Below are positions 35,501-46,200 of a stretch of 64,000 nucleotides of DNA, in pieces; position 1 is the first letter of the stretch; each line of letters starts with the position of its first letter. A program made the position numbers and the translations under genes. Under the pieces are notes generated by a model. It did not search any database. It saw only the letters and a program-made list of their open reading frames with translations, and was not told the origin of the DNA. Location of the stretch: assembly GCF_002910905.1 (NCBI RefSeq), contig NZ_NEUE01000246.1, positions 1 through 64,000 on the forward strand, written 5' to 3'. The stretch comes from Streptomyces sp. SM11. Its GTDB lineage: Bacteria; Actinomycetota; Actinomycetes; Streptomycetales; Streptomycetaceae.

Positions 35501-38500
35501 GCCGTCGACTGGGGCTTCTGGGGCACCGTCGGGGCGGTGGCCGACGACAGCCACCGGGACCGCCTCACCGCGGCCGGTTTCCGGTCCATCACCCCCCGGG
35601 CGGGCTTCGCCGCACTCGTCGGGGCATTGCGGCGGACGGCTCCTCAGAGCGTGGTCGTACCCGGCACCGCGGCCCTGCGCGAGCGCATGGGAGCCCCCAG
35701 GAAAACGGAGAGCACCGACGTGACGCCCACCAGCGACCGGCCCACCGTCGCCGACCTGCGCGTGGTGGAGGGTTTCCGTGCGCTCGACCAGCAGATGACC
35801 CGCATCGCGGGCGGAGCGCTGCTCGCCCTCCTGGAGGAGCTGGGCACCTGGCACGGCCCCGACCCCGATGCCGCCGAGGTGCTGCGCAGAGTGGGCGTCG
35901 TCCCCCGGTACGAGCGGCTGCTGCACACCTTGCTCGACGCGCTCGTGGACCAGGGTCTGCTCACGACCCACGACGGACGCCTGCGTCCCGCCCTGGACGC
36001 CCTGGCCGCGGCCCGTGCGGGCGGACACCTTGGGCGGCTCGCCGCCCTCGCCGAAGCGCAGCCCGAGTCCGCCGTGTTCGTCCAGCTCCTGGCGCTGTGC
36101 CTGGAGCGCTACCCGGAGCTTCTCCGGGGCGAGCTCCTCGCCACCGACCTCCTCTTCCCTTCCTCCGGCACCTCACTGATGGAACGCGTCTACCGCGCCA
36201 ATCCCATCAGCGACTTCTACAACGACCTCCTCACCCGACGGCTCGTCAGCCACGTCGAGCAACGGCTCGCCGAGCTGCCGGACACCGCTGCCGTCCGGAT
36301 CCTGGAAGTCGGCTCCGGCACCGGAGGGACGTCCGCCGGGCTCCTGCGCGCGCTTGCCCCGTACGGGGAGCGGATCGAGTACTGGTACACCGACCTGTCG
36401 GTCACCTTCCTCGCCCATGGCCGCGAGGAATTCGGCGGACAGTACCCCTTCCTGCGCTTCAAGCGCCTCGATCTGGACACCGACCCCGTCGGCCAGGGCT
36501 TCGGCGAGGGCAGCTTCGACCTCGCGGTCGGCGCCAACGTCCTGCACGCCACCTCGGACATCGGCCGTGCCTTGCGCCACCTGAGGCGCACCCTGCGCCC
36601 CGGGGGCGAGCTGCTGCTCAACGAACTGACGACGGTCACTTTCTCCGGCACGCTCACCTACGGGCTGTTCGACGGCTGGTGGGCCCACGGCGACACCGCT
36701 CTGCGGCTGCCCGGCTCCCCGCTGCTGGACGTGCCCGGCTGGAGCGGGGTGCTCGGCGACGCTGGGTACGACGCCGTGTCCGCGGCGCCGGACTCCAACC
36801 TGACCACCCGCAACCTCCAGCACGTCCTGGTCGCCAGGGCAGCGGTCGGCGCGACGGACACGCGGGCCTCCGGGGCCGCCTTCTGCGACCTGCTGCTGGA
36901 CCTGACCTCGGACGCCTCGGGCATCCCGGTCGACGAGCTCGACCTCGACCGACAGATCGGTGACTACGGCTTCGACTCTGTCAGCTACAACCTGCTCGCC
37001 AGCCGGCTGAACGAGGCCTTCGACCTGGACGTGACGGCGGCGCTGTTCTACGAGACCCCCACGCTGCGAGCCCTCGCCGACCGGCTCGAACGCGACTACC
37101 GCGAGCCGGTGACCGCCACCGGCACCGTTCCGGAAGCGCCTGCCGTGTCCACCGCCCGTACCGCTGCCGCTGCCCCGACCCCCGACCCGGTCCCGGCTGC
37201 CCCGGCGGAGGACCTGCCTGCCCCGCGCCCCGGCGACGCCGAGGCGATCGCCGTCGTCGGCATGAGCGGACGGATGCCGGGCAGCGCCGACCTGTACGAG
37301 TTCTGGGACCACTTGGTGGCGGGTGACGACCTGGTCACCGACGTGCCCGCAAACCGGTGGGGCCGGCACGCGGTCCCGGAAGGCGTCCACGCCGACCGCG
37401 GCGGCTTCGTCCACGACGTCGACCGCTTCGACCCCCTCTTCTTCGGCATCTCTCCGCACGAGGCTGAAGGCATGGACCCTCAACAGCGGCTGGTGCTGGA
37501 AGGAGTCTGGACGGCGCTCGAGGACGCCGGGATCGCACCGGGCGGCCTCGCCGGATCTGACGTCGGATTGTTCATCGGGGCGGGATCGAGCGACTACGAA
37601 AAGGTCCGCGAAGCCGCCGGCCTGCAGGTCGACGCACATGCCGCCACCGCCACCACGCACTCCATCCTGGTCAACCGGGTCTCCTACCAGCTCGACCTGC
37701 ACGGACCGAGCGAACCGGTCAACACCGGCTGCTCCAGCTCCCTCGTAGCCATCCACCGGGCCGCCGAGTCCATCCGCTCAGGCGAGTGCGACATCGCCGT
37801 GGCCGGCGGAGTCAACCTGGTCCTGTCACCGCACAATCACGTCCTCCTCAGCGCCACGGGAATGCTGAGCCCGACCGGACGCTGCCACACCTTCGACACG
37901 CGGGCGGACGGCTTCGTACGGGGCGAGGGTTACGGCCTCGTGGTCCTGGTCGGTGCGGAGCAGGCCAGGGAGCACCGGGTCAGGGCCTGGCTGCGCGGCA
38001 CCGCCGTCAACCACGGGGGCCGGGCCCGGTCACTGACCGCGCCCAACCCGGCCGCGCAGGCGGCGATGATCGTACAAGCTCACGAATGCGCCGGAACCGA
38101 CCCCGCCACCCTCGGCTACCTGGAAACCCACGGCACCGGCACCGAACTCGGCGACCCGGTGGAGATCAACGGCCTGCGGCTGGCCTTCGACGAGCTGCGC
38201 AGCCGTCGCGGCACACCCCCACAGACCGAGCCGCACTGCGCCCTCGGCGCGGTCAAGGCGAACATCGGCCACTTGGAGTCCGCCGCAGGCGCCGCCGGAG
38301 TGATCAAGGTGCTCCTGGCGATGGAGCACGGGGTGCAGCCCCCCACGGCCGGCCTCCAGGAGCAGAACCCGCATCTGCGCCTCGACGGCAGTGTCTTCGA
38401 GCTGCTCCGTTCGGCACGGGCCTGGCCGCTGCCGGCCACCGGGCCGCGCCGCGCGGGCGTCAGTTCCTTCGGCTACGGGGGCGTCAACGCCCACGTGGTC

Positions 38501-41500
38501 CTGGAGGAGAGCGTCACCGGGCCCGAGGTGCGGCGGGCGCACGGCCCGTGGGTGTTCCCGCTGTCCGCCCGTACCCCGCAGGCCCTGCGCCGGTACGCGG
38601 CCGCGCTGCTCGAAGCCGTGGAGCGGGCGGACCGGACACCGGAACTCGCCGACGTGGCGCACACCCTCCAGCGCGGCCGCGATGCCATGGCCGAACGGCT
38701 CGCCGTCACCGCCGCCGACCGAGCCACGCTCACCGCCGCGCTGAGGGCCGCCGCCGAAGGCGCCGACCACCCCGCGCTGGCCGGGCCAGGGGGCTTCGCG
38801 GACGCCGACCGCTGGGTGGTCGGCGAAACGGTCCACTGGCGGGCGGGCGGGATCTCGATCCCGCTGCCCACCTACCCGTTCGAACGCCGCCGTTGCTGGG
38901 TCGGCACCGACGGCGCCCGCGGTCAGGTGCCGGCCGCCGGCGCTGGAACGACGGCCCCCATCGGCGCCTCCCTCACTGCCGGCGCCGATGCCTCCAGCGG
39001 TGCCCCCGTGGGTGCTTACGCGCCGCGCCTGCTGCCCGTCGCGGACATGGCACTGCGCGGGCACGTCTCCGGCCCCGTCTGGGTGATCGGCCCTGTCGAG
39101 CTGCGGGGGAGCGAGATCCACCGGATCGGTGACGCGCCCCTGGAATCCCTGCCGGCGCCCGTGGCGGTCCACGCCGTGATCGAGGGCGAGCGCGGGGTGC
39201 TCGATCTTTTCCGGGCCGTCCACCACCTCCAGGCGCGCCCCGGCGCGGCGGGGGAGCTCGAGCTGACCGTCGTAACCCGCGCCGCGGCCGACCCGGCGTC
39301 TGCTGCTGCGCTGGGCCTCGCCCGGTCGCTGCGCCGCGAGTGCGAGCGCTGGCAGGTCGCCACCGTCGACATCGGCGCCGACGACCCGACAGCGGTCCGC
39401 GTATCCGTCCCGGGCGACTACTCATTGCGCGACGGCCGCTGGTACCGGGAGGTGCTCCAGCCCCTCGACACGGGAGCCCCGGCCCCGTCCGTACTGCGCG
39501 AAGGCGGTACGTACGTGATCGTCGGCGGGACCGGCGACGTCGGTCTGGACGTGGCAGAGCAGCTCGTACGTCGCCACCGGGCCAGGGTCGTCCTCGTCGG
39601 GCGCTCCGAGCCGGACGCTGCCAGGTCGGCCAGGATCAGGGCCTTCGACCTCTCGGGAACCCGGGTGGAGGTACACCGGGCCGACGCCTCGGACCCGGAC
39701 CAACTCCGCACGGTCCTCGACCGGGTGGGCGTCGTCGACGGAGTCCTGCACTCGGTGACCGTGCCGAGCGACCGGTCACTGGCGGCCATGGACGAGGAGT
39801 GGTTCCTGCGGGGCATGGCAGCGAAGAGCCGCACCACCCGGGCGCTCGCCGAGGCTCTGGGCGACCGGCAGCTGGACTTCCTGGCGCTGTTCTCCTCGGT
39901 CCAGTCCTTTCTCGGCAACCCCGGCCAGGCCGCCTACGCGGCCGGGTGCACCGCCCAGGACGCCATCGGGCGCGCGCTCGCGGCCCGGCTGCCGTATCCC
40001 GTACGGGTCGTGAACTGGGGGGCCTGGGCCGGATCCGCGCTCACCGAGCGCCACCTCGGCCGACTGGCCGCGGCAGGGGTCCACCCACTCCCACCGGAGG
40101 CGGGATTCGAAGCGCTGAGCCAGGTGCTCGGCCGACAGGAGGTTCAGGTGGCTGTGGTCTCGGGCACGGACGAGTTCCTCGGCGGGATCGGGGTTTCGAC
40201 GACCGGCGCGGAGGTGGCGCAGCAGGCCCGGGCCGGAGTCGCGGACGGTGGAGCGCCGGAGGCCGCGGCAGGGGCTCCGCCGGCACCCGCGGCGGCGGCC
40301 CACCCGGCACCGGGGGCCGGGCCCGTGGTTTCATGGCGGGCGGCAGCGGCGGACGAGATGCTGGCCCTCCTGCGCGAGGTAGTCGGCATCCGGCCCGACG
40401 AACTCGCCCCGGACGATCTGCTCAGCCGCTTCGGTTTCGACTCGATCACCTACACGAGGCTGAGCCACCGCATGAACGCGCGCTGGGACCTCGACCTGAC
40501 CCCGGCGACCTTCTTCGGGGTGGCCACGGCGAACGACCTCATTCACAAGATCCTCCTGCACCACGCGGACGCGCTGGCGGGGTACTGGAGCGCGAAGGCA
40601 CTGCCCGGGGCAGAGCCGGCCGCACCGACCGTCGCGGCAACCGGGCCCGGCGTCGCGACAGTCGCATCGGCCGCCGGACCAGCCGCCGCACCCGGGTCCG
40701 TACACCCGGAGGCTGCGGCAGCCGTTCCCCCGGGCGTCGTCCTTTCCGCCCCCACCGCGGCAGCGGTCTCCCCGGCCGCCGCCGTCCCGGCGCCCGTCAC
40801 CGGCGAGCCCGTAGCCGTCGCCATAGTGGGCATGGCGGGACTGCTGCCCGGCTCCGACGACGTCGACGATTTCTGGGAGCACCTGACGGCGGGCGACGAC
40901 CTCGTCGGTGAGATACCCGCCGACCGCTGGGACTGGCGCCGCCTGTACGGGGAGCCGCAGCCCGGTGAGTTCCGCACGACGGCGAAGTGGGGAGGGTTCA
41001 TGCGCCGGGTGGACCTGTTCGACCCGCAGTTCTTCGGCATCTCGCCCCACGAGGCCGTGGCGATGGACCCGCAGCACCGCCTCGTGCTGGAGGCGGCCTG
41101 GACCGCGATCGAGGACGCCGGCATCCGGCCGTCTTCCCTCGCGGGCACCGACACGGGCGTCTACATCGGCAGCAGCACCTACGACTACTTCGAACTCCAG
41201 CACGCCCTGGGCGTTCCTCTCGACGGCTACAGCACGGTGGGCAGGGCCCACGCGATCATGTCCAACCGGGTCTCGTACCTGCTGGACCTGCACGGCCCCA
41301 GCGAGACCATCGACACGGCCTGTTCCTCCTCGCTCGTCGCCGTCCATCGGGCGGCCGAGGCGATCCGCAGCGGCGACTGCGAGGTCGCGCTCGCGGGCGG
41401 TGTGAACGTCATTGCCTCGCCGACGCTGTTCGTGGACATGAGCCAGGCCGAGATGCTCAGCCCGGACGGCCGCTGCCGCACCTTCGACGCGCGAGCCAAC

Positions 41501-43231
41501 GGCATCGTGCGTGCCGAGGGCGTGGGCGTGGTGGTGCTCAAGCGCCTCGACGCGGCGATCGCCGACGGTGACGTCATCCACGCCGTCCTGCGGGGCAGCG
41601 CCGTTAACCATGGGGGCCGCACCAACTCGCTGACCGCCCCGAACCCGGACGCGCAGGCCGCCTGCATCGTCAAGGCGCACCGCCGCGCAGGGGTGGACCC
41701 GCAGACCGTCACCTACGTCGAGACCCACGGCACGGGTACCGAAATCGGCGACCCCGTCGAGGTCGAGGGCCTGAAGACCGCCTTCGCCGAGCTGTACGCC
41801 GATCACGGCACCGCCCCCGGGCAGGCGCACGTGGTGCTGGGCGCGGTGAAGAGCAACACCGGCCACCTGGAGGCGGCGGCGGGCGTCACCGGCCTGATCA
41901 AGGCACTGCTGGCGATGCGCCACGGCTCGATCCCCGGCAACATCCACTTGGAGACGCTCAACCCGCACCTGCGGCTCGACGGCAGCCCGCTGCGTCTGCC
42001 GGCCGGGAACGAGCCCTGGAGCAGGGTCCGCACGCCCGACGGGGCCGAGGCGCCGCTGCGGGCGGGAGTGAGCTCCTTCGGTCTCGGCGGGGTCAACGCG
42101 CACCTGGTGGTGGAGGAGTACCGGCAGGAACCGGTCCTCCAGACGCCGGGAGACCAGCTGTTCGTCCTGTCGGCGAAGACCCCGGAGCGGCTGCACGCCT
42201 ACGCCGAGCGCCTGGCCCGCTGGGTCGCGGCACACGAGGACGTCGACCCGGCCGCCCTCGGCCACACGCTGCGCACCGGCAGGGACGCCTTCGCCGAGCG
42301 GCTCGCGGTCGTCGCCGACTCGCCACGCGTGCTTGTGGCGGTCCTGGAAGCCTGGCAGTCCGACGGCTCCGCCCCTGGCGTGTTCGCCGGGGACGGCAGG
42401 GACGCCACCACCGCCCTGCTGCTGGAAGGGCCCGAAGGCAAGCAGTACCTGCGGGCCGTCGTGGACGGCGGCCGACTGGACAAAGTCGCCCGGTTGTGGG
42501 CCGGGGGAGCCTCGATCGACTGGGCGGAAGTGTGGCCGGGCACGGCGCCCCGGCGGGTGCCCGCACCGACCTACCCGTTCGCGCGGGAGAGTTACTGGCT
42601 GACGCCCGGAGCCCGCTTCGACACCGTCCAGGCCGCTGAGGCGGGCCTGGTCGCCGGAGCGGGAGCGGGGACCGAGCCGGAGGCCGGCGTCGGAGCCGCG
42701 CCCGCGTCCTTCGCGGCGGAGACCGCTGCACCTGTCGAGGCCGTCACCCCTGCCGGTGTGGCCGTCCCGCTGCGGCCGGTGACTGCCGGGGCTCCCGCCC
42801 GTGGCGACGCTCCCGCCAGTAACGAGGCTCCCGCCGGCGAAGACGCGGAGGGCGCGGTCTGTACGCACGTACGCGCACTGCTGGCGGCCCACTTGGGGAT
42901 GCGGCCCGACCGACTGCCCCTGGACCGGGCGTTGTCGGACGCCGGGGTGGACTCTCTGGGCCTGCGCAGGCTCGGCCGCCGCCTCGGCGCGGACTACCAG
43001 GTGGAGGTGCCGGCCCGGATGTTCGGAGTGGCCCAGACGGTACGGGCGGTGGCCCGTGCCGTGTTCGAGAAGTACGGGCCACTGCCCGAGTCCCAGGAGC
43101 GGGCGCCGGACCCGGTGCACGCCATTGCTCAGGCCCAGGACGGTGTGGCCGTCCTGCTGGCCGGACTACGGGCCGGAACCGTCCACGTGGACGACGCGCT
43201 GGCCGTACTCGAAGGAAGGGCGGGCCGATGA
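29567..43231 (+). CDS. kirAII: Trans-AT PKS 2: DH-ACP-KR-KS-KR-cMT-ACP-KS-KR-ACP-KS-ACP (KirAII-like)
   Basis: A giant synthase of 4554 residues. DH (1-280; HRVHGVRTLP with His22, but the second motif DGSTMQ has Gln one place late), ACP (Ser363) and KR (620-780, DYAAAN) complete module 2. KSa is 893-1312 (Cys1058), followed by a linker holding a Ser-less ACP-like insert (1352-1432), KR (1821-1999), C-methyltransferase (2052-2425, ILEVGSGTGG) and ACP (Ser2471). KSb (2561-2980, Cys2722), KR (3315-3496) and ACP (Ser3626) form module 4. KSc (3749-4184, Cys3919) and ACP (Ser4463) form an unreduced module 5. The order matches the diene, dimethyl-pyran and ketone half of kirromycin; the last ACP is the expected ethylmalonyl target. 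GTG 29567 has AGGAGAG upstream. Confidence 0.93.
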   Translation: MDRRSVRCALHLKRDNPIVDDHRVHGVRTLPGVTFLDIVYRLLASREVDLNSTELSDVLFVEPVVTTDSSDREIAVDITPDGDVFQVTATSRRIRDGAPAPADDVVTTHLRATLRTGLPPLAAATAAPASGTSHDVGEVYATGRSAGIEHRAFMRCEGTLLATADRVHAEIALGHEARTTVGDFLLHPALLDGSTMQSYALVFDGADADGRPIIPLHIGSFRAARTLGDACTVDLRRHPAGAGAGGDVVKADIELRDTSGVLAATFTDLTFKRVRSAAAITRLTDERTGGQSAERAGGRFGDAVHTSVQAAPTPLRDAADPGVAADGPEDIRAEVAELVRRATADPALAVEGDRGFYELGLESSQLLTLVRLFEGRWGISLYPTLLFEYPTVDAVAAHLAGLLPAGRPAAAAPVHIPAVPARTHCLTGLWQPAPRPLVPTAPPVAPAPLIVIGGLRVRPDQITVRRGPAFRRIDHRTYELRPYETEDLRLLLADTWALGTPPRVVLHAAEQDGDLPEAVRSACCEVLALAQALTDRPAPVVYAGSAPVAAAVAGLARTVRLEQPRLTITAVECEGPVDPDALLAEFADLTEPWVRHAPGGRNVRRYRDADLAATTTVRPGGVYLITGGAGGIGRELAAMLTGRGATAVLVGRTPRPQAQESTDSPYVCADVTVPSEVDALVTGILGRHGRLDGVVHAAGVLRDGLFTTKTATDLAAVLAPKVRGAVLLDGATRHLDLDFFAVFSSVTGVAGNAGQSDYAAANAFLDAYARERGFTSFAWPLWADGGMRTDAAAEALFSRQGQASLPTAAGLGVFEQALGLSGTELVVLHGEPERAREALGLAAADSAAEDSPAPELPGSVTEPSASGTQPSTVVTEPRPAQEPGTPETRDGDIAVIGVAGRYPMAEDLDRFWANLRDGRDCVTEIPADRWGSDGFYRPGRTPGHSYSKWGGFLEGIDEFDPGFFRITPREAAGMDPQERLFLQSSWHALEAAGLTRADVAGRAVGVFAGVMFNHYQMLGLGAEDRLPVLPTSFSSAVANRVSYFLDLRGPSLALDTMCSSSLTALHLACESLRSGDSELALAGGVNLIIHPYKYLHLSQVGFVSSDGRCRAFGADGDGYVPGEGVGVVVLKPLARALEDGDRVLAVIKGSAVNHGGRAGGFFVPNPTAQADVVRRALHRADVDPASVGYIEAHGTGTSLGDPIEITALSQAYGAASGRLGSVKSGIGHLESAAGIAGLTKVLLQLRHRTLAPSLHADPASPSIDWDATGLRVQRESAPWPAPADGVPRRAGISAFGAGGANAHVIVEEFQQLPPAAGGVPVAGPQVVLLSARTPQALRELAGRYAEPTTAGGLAEVAAGVDVTIGVDLVGAADVAEAAGLADADPQAEFDELGLDVTDLRRLTRVLAERFPGRAPHVDARSTLTALAEAISAGAATGIASGAAQGAVPGITPDVASDIAPGAALADIAYTTQIGREPLEERLAVVASDVVELRSALRAFLAGSEAAALHRGTVAGQRRPAAFPLPADPHAWARSWAAGGAPDWRALHKERQPRKVELPQYPFARVRCWIDVEPPGRAPHTAATVPVRTPAEALEPLVETGVETLAASAQPAQTLVEAVAEAPAESLPLDVPTWEATPEPVPAQVPDGPVVVLHASARAELARELAARHPGALLVELGMPVQVTPRLVLVLTGPTGTAGNEAERVARAEETGVRALAPYARAWSRVPTLDWVIATIGAAAPPGRRISDPYTAGITGFARVMENEHKGWSAACVDLDPAHMSASLLAPAPRGTRVAYTGTVRHVQALRPAPASDGPVPLRRGGTYVIVGGVQGIGRAIARRLVADWDAQVVLVGRRELSDPDLGERIRYARADATDPRRLAAVLDEAGMVHGVVHAALVRRDRLVRDLTDADLAQSLAAKSGVAAALVDALRGRNPDFLVFFSSAQSFLGDPGLANYAAGSTFLDAYAHALDVQLPHPVRAVDWGFWGTVGAVADDSHRDRLTAAGFRSITPRAGFAALVGALRRTAPQSVVVPGTAALRERMGAPRKTESTDVTPTSDRPTVADLRVVEGFRALDQQMTRIAGGALLALLEELGTWHGPDPDAAEVLRRVGVVPRYERLLHTLLDALVDQGLLTTHDGRLRPALDALAAARAGGHLGRLAALAEAQPESAVFVQLLALCLERYPELLRGELLATDLLFPSSGTSLMERVYRANPISDFYNDLLTRRLVSHVEQRLAELPDTAAVRILEVGSGTGGTSAGLLRALAPYGERIEYWYTDLSVTFLAHGREEFGGQYPFLRFKRLDLDTDPVGQGFGEGSFDLAVGANVLHATSDIGRALRHLRRTLRPGGELLLNELTTVTFSGTLTYGLFDGWWAHGDTALRLPGSPLLDVPGWSGVLGDAGYDAVSAAPDSNLTTRNLQHVLVARAAVGATDTRASGAAFCDLLLDLTSDASGIPVDELDLDRQIGDYGFDSVSYNLLASRLNEAFDLDVTAALFYETPTLRALADRLERDYREPVTATGTVPEAPAVSTARTAAAAPTPDPVPAAPAEDLPAPRPGDAEAIAVVGMSGRMPGSADLYEFWDHLVAGDDLVTDVPANRWGRHAVPEGVHADRGGFVHDVDRFDPLFFGISPHEAEGMDPQQRLVLEGVWTALEDAGIAPGGLAGSDVGLFIGAGSSDYEKVREAAGLQVDAHAATATTHSILVNRVSYQLDLHGPSEPVNTGCSSSLVAIHRAAESIRSGECDIAVAGGVNLVLSPHNHVLLSATGMLSPTGRCHTFDTRADGFVRGEGYGLVVLVGAEQAREHRVRAWLRGTAVNHGGRARSLTAPNPAAQAAMIVQAHECAGTDPATLGYLETHGTGTELGDPVEINGLRLAFDELRSRRGTPPQTEPHCALGAVKANIGHLESAAGAAGVIKVLLAMEHGVQPPTAGLQEQNPHLRLDGSVFELLRSARAWPLPATGPRRAGVSSFGYGGVNAHVVLEESVTGPEVRRAHGPWVFPLSARTPQALRRYAAALLEAVERADRTPELADVAHTLQRGRDAMAERLAVTAADRATLTAALRAAAEGADHPALAGPGGFADADRWVVGETVHWRAGGISIPLPTYPFERRRCWVGTDGARGQVPAAGAGTTAPIGASLTAGADASSGAPVGAYAPRLLPVADMALRGHVSGPVWVIGPVELRGSEIHRIGDAPLESLPAPVAVHAVIEGERGVLDLFRAVHHLQARPGAAGELELTVVTRAAADPASAAALGLARSLRRECERWQVATVDIGADDPTAVRVSVPGDYSLRDGRWYREVLQPLDTGAPAPSVLREGGTYVIVGGTGDVGLDVAEQLVRRHRARVVLVGRSEPDAARSARIRAFDLSGTRVEVHRADASDPDQLRTVLDRVGVVDGVLHSVTVPSDRSLAAMDEEWFLRGMAAKSRTTRALAEALGDRQLDFLALFSSVQSFLGNPGQAAYAAGCTAQDAIGRALAARLPYPVRVVNWGAWAGSALTERHLGRLAAAGVHPLPPEAGFEALSQVLGRQEVQVAVVSGTDEFLGGIGVSTTGAEVAQQARAGVADGGAPEAAAGAPPAPAAAAHPAPGAGPVVSWRAAAADEMLALLREVVGIRPDELAPDDLLSRFGFDSITYTRLSHRMNARWDLDLTPATFFGVATANDLIHKILLHHADALAGYWSAKALPGAEPAAPTVAATGPGVATVASAAGPAAAPGSVHPEAAAAVPPGVVLSAPTAAAVSPAAAVPAPVTGEPVAVAIVGMAGLLPGSDDVDDFWEHLTAGDDLVGEIPADRWDWRRLYGEPQPGEFRTTAKWGGFMRRVDLFDPQFFGISPHEAVAMDPQHRLVLEAAWTAIEDAGIRPSSLAGTDTGVYIGSSTYDYFELQHALGVPLDGYSTVGRAHAIMSNRVSYLLDLHGPSETIDTACSSSLVAVHRAAEAIRSGDCEVALAGGVNVIASPTLFVDMSQAEMLSPDGRCRTFDARANGIVRAEGVGVVVLKRLDAAIADGDVIHAVLRGSAVNHGGRTNSLTAPNPDAQAACIVKAHRRAGVDPQTVTYVETHGTGTEIGDPVEVEGLKTAFAELYADHGTAPGQAHVVLGAVKSNTGHLEAAAGVTGLIKALLAMRHGSIPGNIHLETLNPHLRLDGSPLRLPAGNEPWSRVRTPDGAEAPLRAGVSSFGLGGVNAHLVVEEYRQEPVLQTPGDQLFVLSAKTPERLHAYAERLARWVAAHEDVDPAALGHTLRTGRDAFAERLAVVADSPRVLVAVLEAWQSDGSAPGVFAGDGRDATTALLLEGPEGKQYLRAVVDGGRLDKVARLWAGGASIDWAEVWPGTAPRRVPAPTYPFARESYWLTPGARFDTVQAAEAGLVAGAGAGTEPEAGVGAAPASFAAETAAPVEAVTPAGVAVPLRPVTAGAPARGDAPASNEAPAGEDAEGAVCTHVRALLAAHLGMRPDRLPLDRALSDAGVDSLGLRRLGRRLGADYQVEVPARMFGVAQTVRAVARAVFEKYGPLPESQERAPDPVHAIAQAQDGVAVLLAGLRAGTVHVDDALAVLEGRAGR

Positions 43232-46200
43232 GCACCGACCTGCGTGAACTGCTGACAGCGATCGCGGCCGGCAAGGTCTCCGAGGAGGTGGCCGAACTAC
43301 TGGTACGGGGCCTAGTCGATCCCACCGCTCCGGAGCAGGCTCCGGCCGCGGTCTCCGCTGCCCCGGTGGCCGCCGCCCCCCGGCCGCCCTCCGGATCCTA
43401 CCCGCTCAGTCGTGGTCAAGCCGCGCTGTGGGCCCTGCACGCAGACGATCCGCAGGCAGTCTCCTACAACCTTCCGCTGGGCCTCTGGCTCGGCGAAGGC
43501 GTCGAGCCGGACAGGCTCGTCGAGGCGCTGACCGCCACCGTGCGCCGCCACCCCGAACTGAGCGTCTCCGTACGGCTGGCCGCCACCGGACCGGTGCAGC
43601 AGGCCACTGGCCGCACCCCCGAGGTGACCCGGCTGGACCTCAGCCATGCAACCGAGGGGGAACTCGCCGCCCGGGTAGGCAACCTGGTGCGCCGCCCGTT
43701 CGACCTGGAGCAGGACCCCCTTTACCGGCTGTGGCTCGTCGCCACGCCCGGCGGCGCCACCCTGCTGCTCCTGGTGTTCCACCACCTGATCACCGACGGG
43801 GTCTCCAGCCACCTCCTGCTGCGCGACATCGTCGCCTGCCACGACGCGCTCGCTGCGGGCCGCGAGCTGCCGCCCCTCGAACAGGCCGCGTCCTACGCCG
43901 AGTTCGTGGACTGGCAGCGGGCCATGTTGGCCGCCCCGGAGACCGAGGAGCACCGGCTCTGGTGGCTCGACCGGCTGGCCGGCGCCTCCACGGCGCCGGT
44001 GCTGGAAACCCTTGCCGACCGCCGGCGCGGCGGTCCGGCCTCGCACGCCAGTGGCGAGATGGTGCAGTTGCGGCTCCCGCACTCCACCTGGGCCGCTGTC
44101 CAGGACACCGCCCGCAGGGGCGGACTGACCCCGTTCAGCGTCGTGCTCGGCGCGTTCCTCGCGCTGCTGCACCGCCACTCGGGGCACCGGGACCTCAGCG
44201 TGATGGTGCCCACCGACGGTCGGCCGTCCCAGCGCTTCGACCGTACCGTCGGCTATCTGATCAATCCGGTGGTCCTGCGCGTGGACTGCGACCCCGACGA
44301 CAGCTTCGCCGGGCTCATGGCCACCGTCGGCACCCGTATGGCGGAGGCCGAGGAGCACGGCGCCTACCCGTTCGCGTCGGTCGTCGACGACCTGCGCAGG
44401 ACGACCGGTGCCGAGGCCGGTTTCGACATCGGTTTCTACCTGCAGCAGGGCGTGGGCGGCGACCAAGACATGGCCGACGGGCAGAGCGTCTTCCGCGACG
44501 CGCTCGACCTGACCCAGGAGGGCGAGAACGATCTCGTCGTCGAGGTCGTCGTGCGCGACACCGGTGTGCTCCTCTACCTGAAGTACGACCCGGAACTGTT
44601 CGACCGTTCCACCGCAGAGCGGCTGGCCGAGCACTACCGGCTGCTGCTGGACGCGGTGACGGCCGACCCCTCCGTCCGCGTCGGGGACCTCGACCCGCTC
44701 GCCCCGGCCGAACAGCGTACGGTCGAACGGGCCAACGCCACCCGCACCGAACGGCCGCACGACGTCACGGCCGCCGACCTGGTACTGGCCCGCGCGGGGC
44801 GTTCCCCCGGGCGCACCGCCGTCGTCGACGCGGAGGGCACACTCACTTACGCGGAACTCGCCGGACAGGTCCACGCCCTCACCCGGATCCTCGTCGAGCA
44901 GGGCGTGCGCCGGGGCGACGTCGTCGGTGTCCTCGTCGGCCGCAGGGCCGCACTCGTCGTGGCCCTGCTCGCGGTCCACGCCGCAGGGGCCGCGTACGTA
45001 CCCCTCGACCCGGACTTCCCGGCGGCCCGGCTCGCCCACATCACCGCCGACGCGGCGCCGACGGCCGTGATCGTCGACCCACGCCTGGCCGACCGGCTGC
45101 CCGGGGAAGCGCCCGGCGCGCGCATCCCGCTGACCGTCCTGGCACCCGAGGAACAGACCGTGGCCCCGGTCGCCCGCCGTGACGGCGACCTCGCGTACGT
45201 GCTCTACACCTCCGGGTCCACGGGCCGGCCCAAAGGGGTCGAGATCTGCCACGGCAACCTAGTGAACCTGCTGGCCGCGACGGCCGAGCGGCCCGGTTGC
45301 TCCGAAGACGACACCCTGCTGGCCGTCACCACCGCCGGTTTCGACATCTCGGGCCTGGAACTGCTGCTCCCGCTGACCCGTGGCGCCACCGTTCACATTG
45401 CGCCCGAGGACGTGGTCCGGGACGGATTCGCGCTGGCCGAGCTGATCGGCGACGCGGGCGCGACGGTCGTCCAGGCCACCCCGGCCACCTGGGAGATGCT
45501 GCTCCAGGCGGGCTGGACCGGCCGGGTGCGCAGGCTGCTGTGCGGCGGTGAGGCGCTCAACGCCGAACTCGCGGACCGGCTGCTGGACCGGTGCGACGAG
45601 CTGTGGAACATGTACGGACCGACCGAGACGACCATCTGGTCCTCCGCGCAGCGGATCCGACGGGGCGGGCCCGTCACCGTGGGCACCCCGCTCGCCAACA
45701 CCACCTTCCGCACCGCAGGCCCCGACGGGTCCCCAGTGCCCTTCGGTGCGATCGGCGAACTGCTCATCGGCGGCGACGGAGTCGCCCGCGGCTACCGGGG
45801 CAAGCTGGAGCTCACCGAGGAGCGTTTCGTCCGCGACCCGGCGACCGGCGACCGGCTGTACCGTACGGGCGATCTGGCTCGCTGGTCGGCCGACGGCGAG
45901 ATGACGCTCCTCGGCCGCGCCGACCGGCAGGTGAAGCTGCGCGGCCACCGCATCGAGCTCGGAGAGATCGAGGCAGCACTCCGGCGTGCGGGCGAGGCGG
46001 GCGGCGCCGGCGGCATCGGCGACGCCCGGGTGGCCGTACGCGAGGACCTGCCCGGCCTACCGCGCCTGGTGGCGTTCGTGACGGCCGCCGCTGAGGTCGC
46101 GGAGGCCGTGGCCGAGCGGGTGAGGGCCTGGCTGCCCGAGTACATGCTCCCCTCCCGCACGGTCGCGCTGGCGCGCTTCCCGTTGACACCCAACGGCAAG